A stretch of 64,000 nt of DNA from Aphrophora alni (Eukaryota; Arthropoda; Insecta; Hemiptera; Aphrophoridae), in the NCBI GenBank assembly GCA_963513935.1, contig OY740768.1, forward strand, positions 70,048,231-70,112,230, read 5' to 3'. Of this stretch, positions 13,658 through 25,500 are shown piece by piece. The translations under genes and the position numbers were made by a program. Each line of letters begins with the position of its first letter. Position 1 is the first letter of the stretch. Under the pieces are notes generated by a model. It saw only the letters and a list, made by a program, of their open reading frames with translations. It searched no databases and was not told where the DNA came from.

Positions 13658-16600
13658 TATAACTTTATACATTTATAAATCTAATAATTTTAAAATTGTA
13701 GATAATTAATTGTAACCATAAGATTAGTGTTTGATAAAACAAGTATATTTCAACGATATACTAGGATGTTCAAATTATGTTTAATAACTAAATATTTTAT
13801 TCAATTAAAGTCAAATCCCTCTTTAAAATTAATTTGTATCTATACTGATTGGATTGGATAGGCTAGTATACTTATTTGAACCAGCTTTTCAATATTATTT
13901 TATATATTTTATGAAAATTCTGTATTAAATTTAAAATTTAGTTTTGTAACTATTCATGTTTTACACATAGTTAGTCTACCTCTATCCTACAGGTCTTCCT
14001 GTCTTAACAAGCTACATATTCTGAAAAATTTAATACAGATTAAACGAAATTATGTTATTTGAATGTATATCTTTTCGTGAAGTAAGGATCTATCCTTTAA
14101 AAAGTTTTGTAATGATTAGGGTTTCATTAGTCAATCCTAAATTCTTAAATTTAAGCCTGTAGTTAGCGGTTTTTGTTGTCTGTACTTAAGTACAATATCA
14201 GTTACATGAAGCAAGGTAGATACTTGAAATTTAATGAAAGAATCTTTTACCCTTATCAAATTCCTATTAACCAATCAATTTCAGAAAAATTAAATGTCAA
14301 ATTTGAATAATTTTGGTTATACAATTGAAAATTTATAGTAATTTAACATTCATTATACAAAATTAAGTTAAAATTTGTGTTTTTTAATTCTGCAGGTAAT
14401 GGTATTAACCATAACAATATACAATGAAATATATAATGACTTTTTTCCAAAATTGTATTTTCGGACTCTACAAAAGAATATTTAATATTCCAATCATCAA
14501 GAAGCATAATAAAACTAAGTTGCTGACAGAAGAGTAGCAATTCGAGGGTGTTTAATACATACATAGATATAAAGTCCATATTAAGAAATCCTGTCATGAC
14601 ATATGCACAGTTATAAAATTCAACACACCTATGATAGGATTGATTTGGTTGATAGGTTTGTAGAAGTACCATAATGTAGCACATCAACTTGGTTTGTATT
14701 GTAGTCGTAATCCTTTTTAATATAGGCAACTCAAATTAATAATATAAATAGTAAACATTTTATACATAAGATGTGAACATTTGCTTTAAAATGTGATGTT
14801 TTGAAAAATAACAAGGAAACCTCAAATTGTGTTTATAATGCACAAAATATGTCCAATCTATCATCTAGAGTTGTGACCATTTTGGAAACTAGTCCATAAC
14901 TCAATGAATTTTTATAAAATATGCACTAGATATGAGTTTAATCTAGATAGAACAACTTTAGAAAAGGCAATCTATAATCACCTCCCCCTATAGTAAAAAT
15001 AGGTAAAATAATAATGTGTATTTTGCAAGAAAACAGTTGTCACTTCCGAGAGTGCTAGTTTTCCTTTTTGTTTTCTTTCGACAATTTCAGTGTCTTAGAC
15101 ATTATGTTTTACAAGAACTTTCCCTTTCTGTTGCCAAGTAGAACATTGACATTGAAAAATCATTTCATTTGCAGACAAGTTGAAAACAAGTTAAGCAGTT
15201 TTTGAAATCTATTTCTAGCCACTACTATGTTGAGTAATTGTTATAATCTTCAATTTTAATACACACAGTGTACAAACATAGATCCAATGCCAGGCCAGCC
15301 TCTGATTATGATTTGTTTATAGATTTAGACATAGAAAGCTCTGAAATGAAAAATATTGACACTTTTAAACTTTTTATATTGAGAGTCCAACATTAAATTA
15401 TGTGAATTCAATAAAATACCTTGTAGAATCAATAAAGACATTAGGTGTTAATTTTCTCTATCCAGGGTTGAAAAAATTAATTCAACTTACTGCATCAAAT
15501 GGTGATTTCCATTTTTGAAAACAATATTTATCGCAAAAAGGTATATTAAATTGGTTGAGAAATTTTGAAATCTATAAAGGAAAATTTTCAAAAAAATGCC
15601 AATTTTGTTCAATACTAGAAAGCTAATTTGCACATTTTCTTAAAATAGAGATATAGCATTAGCTGATATTATACTTTCTGGATATATTCCTTCTTTAAAG
15701 GATTTGTTTGTTAAAAAAGTTTTTCTTATCAATATTGTGAAGATGCCATTCATGGTTGAATTATTGAAGTTTCGTTAAATCTGATGTAAATACCATATAA
15801 GAATATTTACAACACAGTCCAAATTGTGATTGTCTATAATTAATAAATATTTGTTGAATGAATTTTCCACTTTTATGGATTTGCACATTACACACCTATT
15901 ACTTTAAAATTAATGTTAGGTTTTCCTTGTATAGTTATTTCCTTTTATAGATTTGTATGTTAGAGACAAGTTAAATCAAGGTTGAAATTAAAATTATAAT
16001 ACATATTATAATTAAATCATTGATTCTACATAATCATTCATCTAATGGTTTCTACAAAATGGGATATAAAAAGTAAAATATGAATTTACTTCATATTTAA
16101 ACTGAAGGTTTTCTGTGAAAATAAACCTGGTGATCAATATAACCCAATAACAATTAAATTTTTAGAAGTTCACTTCAGTTCTGTTACTTCATATTATTTT
16201 TAAACATTCCTATAATTTGAGTGACATGTAGTCAGTATATTAAGCATTACTGAAATTCTAGCATTTATAACCAGTATTTATATATATATTACACCCTTGC
16301 CTTATGCTGCTAGATCAACCTGTATTGGGAATTCACAGTAAAGTAAGTTTATTATAAACTTATAAATTCATAGTTTCTGAAAGATACCACCCTTCTTTTT
16401 AAAGAAGAAAATTTCGTCTTTTAAAAAAAATTCTACAGAAAACATCTAGAAATTTGTAATTTGGAAACAAACCAATATTTATGATAATACCAATAAACGC
16501 AAGTTCTATAACAATAATCAAATGAGGTTTTATCTCACCAAGTATAAGACCAAGTCATTAATATCATTGATTGATGTGTGAATATTCTGCTGGAAGCAAA

Positions 16601-19435
16601 CAGTTTGTTTTCATTAAAAACAACTCACTTGGAACTTTTTTAAGTGTTTCAAACACTTCTGTTTGTAAACAATCAGGTTTTAGGCTTTCTTCAAATGGTT
16701 AAATGCATTTAAAATTGTGTAGGCACTATTATAATTGAGTGGTTTAAGGCTGTCTTTAACTGAGCCTTCAGCAAAAAAGAATTCCAGTTCTGGTAAACCT
16801 CATATCTTTTTGTTTATTGTGGTTTTCCATTCTTATTCCTACGAGCATAAAGTATGAACATTAAAAATTAAAAAAGATAAACACATATTAATAAATACAA
16901 AATTTAAAGTTTATATGTCAAATATCTTAAAAACAGTTAATGTAAAAAACATTGAGTAGAAAACAAATATTTTACATTTTAACAGTAAACACCGTTTCAA
17001 AAAAATATCTTCAAAGATAACCAACAAGTTGAAAAAAAATAATTTCATGGTAGTTGAGTACAATAATGTGATAATTAATTTGATATAAACTGTGTTGAAG
17101 CAAAGACTAAATTAATTTAAAATTGATTAAAGTGATCATTGGTAAAAGATGATAAATTTAAGTTTTAAACTGTTCTATTTAATTACATCATGCAATAACT
17201 TTAGTTCAATATCTCAGTTATTGTTTGACCTATAATACAAAAATTTTAAATCATATTTGTTTGAATAAAATTTCATTGCAAACGACAGCATTATTGTCTT
17301 CTCAGAACTGTCACTGTGTGACAGCAAAGGCAGTAAAGTGTTGTATGAATCCTAGTGTTACAATGTTACACCTCTCTGATGCAGTTATGTTCACTTCATG
17401 CTGTAATTACTCTTTCACTATCATTACAAATTCATATAAGCTCTGCTTTTTTGGATTGATTTAAATATTATTTGAAGAGAAGGTGAAAGGGAAAGGAGAA
17501 AACAATAATATTTCCCTATTTCATAATAAAATTCTTATAGTTTAGTTGTGCAAATACAAACTCGTATATTTATTTCACAAAATAAGACCTCTGATTTTAT
17601 AAATTTGAGTTTATCACAAAAGGTAATGTGAACTTTATTATTATTTTTAATACCATTTTGTTTGTCATTCATCTTTCATTCTTAAAGAGTTTAATTTTGA
17701 TAACTTTTAAATATCATTGTTTTATATAAATTTACTTTTTGTATTAAAATTGTAAATAAATTACGATTCTGTAGACTATATTTGTGCCGGTCATGTGCCA
17801 CATTAAATGTTAATATTGCCTTGCTTGAAAGATCTTCCTTCAACTTATTATACCTTGGTTCCCTTCCTTTTAATTATATGCGTGATTCATCAATTGTTAT
17901 TATCACATATTATTTACAGTGTGATTCAATATATACTTTAACAACTTTGAAAGTGTATAGAATTTAATTAAAAAATTTCTACAGATTGATTTTATTATCA
18001 TTTTGTTGTAAATAAATTAACTACCTGGAAGCGCTTCAAAGTGGCTAATTTTACAGGTGGGAGCATATTTGCTGAGTATTTTAGTTTCGTAAAACAGGAT
18101 CTGTGATGGTAAAGCTCCTCTACAATTAGTATGACAAGAATCCTGCACAATAAGAATCCTGATCTACTATTTACTGTTGGTACCAACATTTTGTTAAGAC
18201 TTGTTGTTCTCTTAGGCGTGAAAAATCAACAGAGCATCACATGTTTCTAAACCTTGCATTGATTGCGGAGAGTGGTTAAAGTTTAATTTACGTGTGGTCA
18301 TAAGAAATCAAAAATACATGCTTTTGTTCGCTGGTACACCGACCGTTTAGTGCCTGTTGCAGTTTAGTAGTATATTTGAAACTGTAAGCGACTTACTTTT
18401 GTGAAATAAATTGCTGATACAGATGTGGTGACTTGTTATGAATTCTGTGCAAAAATTATTAATTAGGTACGAAAATATGAGACATTCCTAGAAATCTAAA
18501 TCATTAGTGTTGAGTTGATATTACATTCAACCAGTAAGATGAACAACAACAACTGTAGCACCTGAGACAGCAAAAAACCTTGTGAAACTCGGAAGCATGT
18601 TGCTTGTAGCTCAGAAGTGAATATGTTTTTACACAGTTGTATAACCAAAAATGCTTCTTGGGAAGACCAAAAATGCAATTTATGGATGTTTTCTCTTCCA
18701 GCAAATTGGTGGACCACTGCAATACTTTAGTGTTACAGATTGTTCAGTTGGTCGAGGAGAGGCATGACTTCCCTGCTACCTAGATTTAATGCTTCTCAAT
18801 TTTTATTATGGAGATCCATTTAATTTTTAGTGTATGTTTTAATTTTAATAACTGTATCTAACATTCTTGCTCAGCTCAATTATTAAATTAGCACCACAGT
18901 TGCAGAAATGATGCCAAATGTGTCTAATTGAATTTGGTAAAAAGTCAACGTCATAGAGATGTCAACATCACCAATTGCTCTCACATCCCAACTAAATGTC
19001 TGATATATGAAATGTTTAAGTTAATTTGTTTTGTTACAAAGTAATACCTCAACTGATTCTATAGTTGTAAAGTACTTACGAATCACATTGTACTAGCTTC
19101 CAGACTTTTCTTAACGCTTCCAGAACATATTCAGGTATTTCAATGAGAATAAAAATTCCTTAAACTCATTATACTATACTCATAGATATTTTAAGAGTTA
19201 TAAGAATAGAATAATGTCTTTGTAAATTAATATTTTCAGATTTGATGACTCCAACAGCACTTGATTGTTATTTGATTAATATAGAATCATGTGTTTCTTA
19301 AACTGACTGATTTTGTAACCTTTATTCCAAAATAAACCTTTATTCCTGATTTTGCTTATGTTCCAATAAATTTGTCTTTTTATTTTTAAGCATAGTTTTT
19401 ACCAATTAATTAATGTTACTAAATGCTGTTCACAG
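13658..19435. other. Non-coding upstream sequence
   Basis: It precedes the first exon recognised. The initiating Syt14 exon could lie here or outside the window; no convincing ATG exon ending one base into a codon before GT was found. A coding-like open segment at 15262-15396 (DYDLFIDLDIESSEMKNID) is unassigned. The longest minus-strand frame (14343-14729) shows no domain. Confidence 0.4.
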
Positions 19436-19591
19436 TGCCGACTGAGGCAACGGCTTTCCTGGGTGCTGTAGCTGCGTTTGTTGTCTTGCTGCTTGTTTTC
19501 TTCTTATATTTGAATAAGAAATGGTGTTTTTATGCTGTGAGTGGTCTGTCATGTTGTGACGAAGCTTTACCTACACCTCATAAGGACTTAG
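19436..19591 (+). CDS. Syt14: Syt14 visible exon 1: transmembrane segment
   Basis: The acceptor is CACAG at 19431-19435 and the donor G|GTAATT. It enters one base into a codon and leaves one base into a codon. It encodes [15 protein letters not shown], a Val/Leu/Phe-rich membrane helix, then LYLNKKWCF; this parallels the N-terminal membrane anchor of vertebrate SYT14. A CC pair near the end is a possible palmitoylation site (inference). Confidence 0.88.
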
Positions 19592-22500
19592 GTAATTGCT
19601 TAAAATAAATATTATTTTTCACTTCATGTAATCCTAATATTTAAACTTTTATTCTTTTGTAAAGTGCAAATTATTTTTTTACTAAAATCATTTCATTTAG
19701 CATTAATAAACTCAATAATAATCTGAAATGAATATTATAATGACCTTCTTTATCAAAACTTAAAATCTTCATCAAGTTTTCAGTAAAAGACATTATAACA
19801 AGACACTATTTCATAATTAAAACAAACACTTTTTAGTATAAACTACAACTTTATTTAAAATTTACCAACCATGGTTTTGCTAGTTACAGCATTGCCAAGG
19901 TAATTTACAGGTAGCTATGGAAATTGAACTTTTTGAAAAAAATAATGAACTGCCCATTGATCCTTTTGTCTTTTATGAGAAACTATCAGAAGCAATTAAA
20001 AAGAGAATGTTGAGTGGTGAAGACGCAGATTTGGCTAATTCGGCCCATATAGTTAACCCAAGCACTCTTGGTCCAATGACATTAAAGACAATACTTTTGG
20101 AGAAAAAGATATTGAGACACTGGCCGTTCGCTTTCAATTGAACAAACGAGAGACGCTTAAAGCATTTGGTGAATATGTTTTTGACAATTGTGAGCACTTA
20201 GGTGGAAATTGTAAAAATAATACGAAGTATCCCAAGAATTTGCTTCTGTTGAAAACTGTAAACAAGACAATTCCAGTGTCTTCAAGCAAATGTGAGAGAG
20301 GCTTCCTTAAATAACCTCATCATAACTGATTCCAGAACATCTTTGTTAACACAAACTGTCTCCTCACTACTTTTCCTGAAGCTGAATGGCCCACCACTCA
20401 CTCGTTTTGACTCTTCAAATTACGATGAATCTTGGCTGCTTCAGGGACAGCACTCTGCTGTGGATACTAACAGCAAGGTGAGAGAGTGAGGAGGCACATC
20501 CAACAAAAAAATGTCTAAACATTGGCAATTTTATAAACTGTAAGGTAAAACATGTTTAAGTGAACATATGTATATTTTCAAACTAAATGTATTAATTTTT
20601 TTTTTAAATTACAACAAAAAATTAATTGAAATAATGTACATTGTTTGAATGGTAGCCTAGTTGGCCTACATTAAAATTTAATATAGGCCAATGGCTATGG
20701 TAAGAAAAATGTTGCTACAGCTGTCTCAATTTAATTTAAAATTGCAATCAAAATTAGATTGATATTTTGTCCACTGATTAATTTTTGAAGGTGATCAGAA
20801 AAGGGTACTTACGTATTAGCCGGAGGCCACCCTTATACAGTGCGCTGCAGCGGTTTTGGTTGTCATAAATATATTTTAGTTGGAGTTTCCTTAGTTCGTT
20901 ACGAATATAACGATACCAGATCAGTTTTGGTTGTCATAAATATTTCAGTCGGAGTTTCCTTAGATCGTTACGAATATAACGATACCGGATCAGTTTTGGT
21001 TGTCATAAATATTTCAGTCGGAGTTTCCTTAGTTCGTTACGAATTTAACGATACCGGATCAGTTTTGGTTGTCATAAATATTTCAGTCGGAGTTTCCTTA
21101 GTTCGTTAGGAATATAACGATACCGGATCAGTTTTGGTTGTCACAAATATTTCAGTCGGAGTTTTCTTAGTTCGTTACGAATATAACGATACCGGATCAG
21201 TTTTGGTTGTCATAAATATTTCAGTCGGAGTTTCCTTAGATCGTTACGAATATAACGATACCGGATCAGTTTTGGTTGTCACAAATATTTCAGTCGGAGT
21301 TTTCTTAGTTCGTTACGAATATAACGATACCGGATCAGTTTTGGTTGTCATAAATATTTCAGTCGGAGTTTCCTTAGTTCGTTAGGAATATAACGATACC
21401 GGATCAGTTTTGGTTGTCACAAATATTTCAGTCGGAGTTTTCTTAGTTCGTTACGAATATAACGATACCGGATCAGTTTTGGTTGTCATAAATATTTCAG
21501 TCGGAGTTTCCTTAGTTCGTTACGAATATAACGATACCGGATCAGTTTTGGTTGTCATAAATATTTCAGTCGGAGTTTCCTTAGATCGTTACGAATATAA
21601 CGATACCGGATTAGTTTTGGTTGTCATAAATATTTCAGTCGGAGTTTCCTTAGTTCGTTACGAATATAACGATACCGGATCAGTTTTGGTTGTCATAAAT
21701 ATTTCAGTCGGAGTTTCCTTAGTTCGTTACGAATATAACGATACCGGATCAGTTTTGGTTGTCATAAATATTTCAGTCGGAGTTTCCTTAGTTCGTTAGG
21801 AATATAACGATACCAGATCAGTTTTGGTTGTCATAAATATTTCAGTCGGAGTTTCCTTAGTTGGTTACGAATATTATAACGATACCGGATCAGTTTTGGT
21901 TGTCACAAATATTTCAGTCGGAGTTTTCTTAATTTATTACGAATATAACGATACCAGATCAGTTTTGGTTGTCATAAATATTTCAGTCGGAGTTTCCTTA
22001 GTTCGTTACGAATATAACGATACCAGATCAGTTTTGGTTGTCATAAATATTTCAGTCGGAGTTTCCTTAGTTGGTTACGAATATAACGATACCAGATCAG
22101 TTTTGGTTGTCATAAATATTTCAGTCGGAGTTTCCTTAGTTCGTTACGAATATAACGATACCAGATCAGTTTTGGTTGTCATAAATATTTCAGTCGGAGT
22201 TTCCTTAGTTCGTTACGAATATAACGATACCAGATCAGTTTTGGTTGTCATAAATATTTCAGTCGGAGTTTCCTTAGTTGGTTACGAATATAACGATACC
22301 AGATCAGTTTTGGTTGTCACAAATATTTCAGTCGGAGTTTTCTTAATTTATTACGAATATAACGATACCAGATCAGTTTTGGTTGTCATAAATATTTCAG
22401 TCGGAGTTTCCTTAGTTCGTTACGAATATAACGATACCAGATCAGTTTTGGTTGTCATAAATATTTCAGTCGGAGTTTCCTTAGTTGGTTACGAATATAA

Positions 22501-25500
22501 CGATACCAGATCAGTTTTGGTTGTCATAAATATTTCAGTCGGAGTTTCCTTAGTTCGTTACGAATATAACGATACCAGATCAGTTTTGGTTGTCATAAAT
22601 ATTTCAGTCGGAGTTTCCTTAGTTCGTTACGAATATAACGATACCAGATCAGTTTTGGTTGTCATAAATATTTCAGTCGGAGTTTCCTTAGTTGGTTACG
22701 AATATAACGATACCAGATCAGTTTTGGTTGTCACAAATATTTCAGTCGGAGTTTCCTTAGTTGGTTACGAATATTATAACGATACCAGATCAGTTTTGGT
22801 TGTCACAAATATTTCAGTCGGAGTTTCCTTAGTTGGTTACGAATATTATAACGATACCAGATCAGTTTTGGTTGTCATACATATTTCAGTCGGAGTTTCC
22901 TTAGTTCGTTACGAATATAACGATACCAGATCAGTTTTGGTTGTCATAAATATTTCAGTCGGAGTTTCCTTAGTTCGTTACGAATATAACGATACCGGAT
23001 CAGTTTTGGTTGTCATAAATATTTCAGTCGGAGTTTCCTTAGTTCGTTACGAATATAACGATACCAGATCAGTTTTGGTTGTCATAAATATTTCAGTCGG
23101 AGTTTCCTTAGTTCGTTACGAATATAACGATACCAGATCAGTTTTGGTTGTCATAAATATTTCAGTCGGAGTTTCCTTAGTTCGTTACGAATATAACGAT
23201 ACCAGATCGGTCATACTTTCGCGCGCATTGCCTGTCCCGAGTGATTTATTGCCGTGCAGTAGGCTAATACGTAAGTACCTAGAAAAGCATAAAAATATCG
23301 TTTTTAGAACTCTATATTTCAATATTCCATAAGCAGCAGTCTTGTGTCATCATTGGCAGGGGAACAAGGGTAACAGCCAAGGCCAAAAACATTACTCACT
23401 GCGTACATGCACTGAAATGGTCAGTATTGCAGCGTGTATTTTCTTGCCTACATAGTAATCAATTTTGTTGATAGGTACTAAACAGTTTCATAACAGGGCT
23501 CTAATAAGCCCTATGCACTGTCATTGTCATTCAAGTGCATGTTTTTAGAATAGTCTATAGTATGAGTGACAGCTCGCATGAACCAATAGTAGACGCATTC
23601 CTTCCGCTACACCACTCGTGATCTCCGAACAGTATTTGCAGAATCTTTATGTACTACATAATGAATGAGAGCACTTGTTCTTATAATTAACACATATTTA
23701 AAACTATCCTGAAAATAAAATAGGATATTTATGTATTTATGTATTAAATAACACAGACAAAAATGATTTTAAAAGTATATTTCCCTTTGTATTAAATAAA
23801 ATCAATAAACATTTTATAATAATAAATTACCTTGTATGGTTCGTCTTATAACTTCGGTAGATTTCTACGTTATGACATGTTTCAGAGTCGTAACTCCATC
23901 ATCAGATATACGTTTTATTGTTCACTCAGAAGAGCTCGTCATACATTAAAATGTTTACAATAACACTTACACTAACACAAAAAATAATTAAACAGTCATG
24001 TCTTTCACTAGGTGTATACCCTGACATGTCCGGCGAAGTACTGTCGGTATAAGTGATAAGTCCTACTGGTGTTTATCTCTGTTAACCTTTGATAAGTGGT
24101 TGAGGGCTATATCGTAGAGATGATTGGACTGGAATGAAACCTGACAGTTCAAAATGTCGTCTGGTTTATTTTTGAATGCTCTATAAATTTCAAACTCTTC
24201 GTTATCATTCATTATCCTGCCCTTTGTACACAAATGTATGGCTTCTACTCTTGAGTGGAAATCACCAGGTCTATGGTTATTTTCTGTGAGGTGCTGTGCA
24301 TAATAATTGGACTTGGTAATGTTGGATTTATTACTGGAAAGATGTTCTTTATATCGGTCTTTAAGCGTTCTCCCAGTTTGACCTATATAATATTTGTTGC
24401 AATCTGGATAAATTATTTTGTATACTCTGGACTTTTTTTCCATAGGTGTATCAGTCCCATGCTTAACAAAAGAATATACACTATTTTTTGTACGGATCGT
24501 ATGAGAGATTTGTATTTCTTGAATATGTTCTTTAAAACGTTGAACAAGAGGTATATTCTGAGGAAATGTACTTATTAACCCTAGTTGTGTCTGTTTCAGT
24601 GTGTTTTCTATTATTGTGATTCTTGGTCAGCTTATCTATTAATGTGTTACTATACCCGTTGGCTGCGGCTATGTGTTTGATGATGTTGATTTCACTATGG
24701 TAATCTTTCTTGTTCAGTGGGACAGTGGTAGGTCTATGTATGAAGCAATGGAAGCTGCCATTTTTTGGGAGTAGGGATAATGTGATTGAGCGTGAACGGT
24801 AACGTCCGTTGTGGTAGGCTTGCGGTATATTTTATCTATGACTTTTATGATGGTTAAGTCGAGGAAATTGAGTTGGTTTTATTCTCTGTATCTAGCGTGA
24901 ACTGGATTTTGGAGTTGATACTATTGATGTAATTCACTAGGCTGACAGCTTGCCTGTTAGAATGGTTAAAAACTACGAACGTGTTGTCGATATAGTGACC
25001 GTAGAATATGATGTTTTATTGATACTTGTTACTACTAGAAAATAGGTGTTTATTTTTATAGTTATTCAAATATATGTCAGCTAATAGTCCTGAAAGCGGT
25101 GAACCCATACAGTGCATTTTGTTGGTAATGTTGAGGTTATCTTTGAGAGTATTCATGGTTTCCGCTATTGGAATATTAGTATACATAGCCTATTAACCAC
25201 GTCGAATGAAATTATTTTGTAATTCAGAGTGATTTTAATGTTCTTCGTTTTGCTTATAAATTCAGCGGTGTTTTTAAAACTATTTTTGTTTTTTATGTTA
25301 ATATTGTTTTTGAAGAGTTGTTCTAACTTCTTGGCTGTTTTATAACTTAGTGCAGTAGTGTAATCAATTAGTGATATTATGGATATGTGTTTCTTATGAA
25401 TTTTCGGTAAAAAGGTGTTTATTAAGAGGGACGATGTGCTGAGATTTGTGAAGTTATCAAGATCAAGGTAGTTGGGGTACGTGGTTGGAATGGAGAAAGA

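Larger units (their letters stand above)
20804..23279. mobile_element. Non-autonomous TIR element filled with a minisatellite
   Basis: The left end reads GGTACTTACGTATTAGCC (20804-20821); the right end is its exact reverse complement (23262-23279), an 18-bp perfect terminal inverted repeat. The flanks are cAGAAAAG on the left (20796-20803) and tAGAAAAG on the right (23280-23287), an 8-bp target duplication with one mismatch. Eight-bp duplications are typical of hAT and some other superfamilies; the TIR alone does not settle which. Short unique arms (about 30 and 50 bp) lie inside the TIRs, and the rest is a 69-bp tandem array. No transposase is encoded. Confidence 0.8.

Noticed and set aside
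14343..14729. Minus-strand 128-codon frame
   Set aside because: No recognisable domain, AT-rich codon composition, no splice or promoter context.
20853..23209. CRISPR-like array
   Set aside because: Units are contiguous with no unique spacers, and the genome is eukaryotic.
21824..23332. 502-codon open frame over the minisatellite
   Set aside because: It arises from a 69-bp repeat divisible by three and runs out through the TIR of the element into unique DNA. No start context, splice site or non-repeat domain supports a gene.
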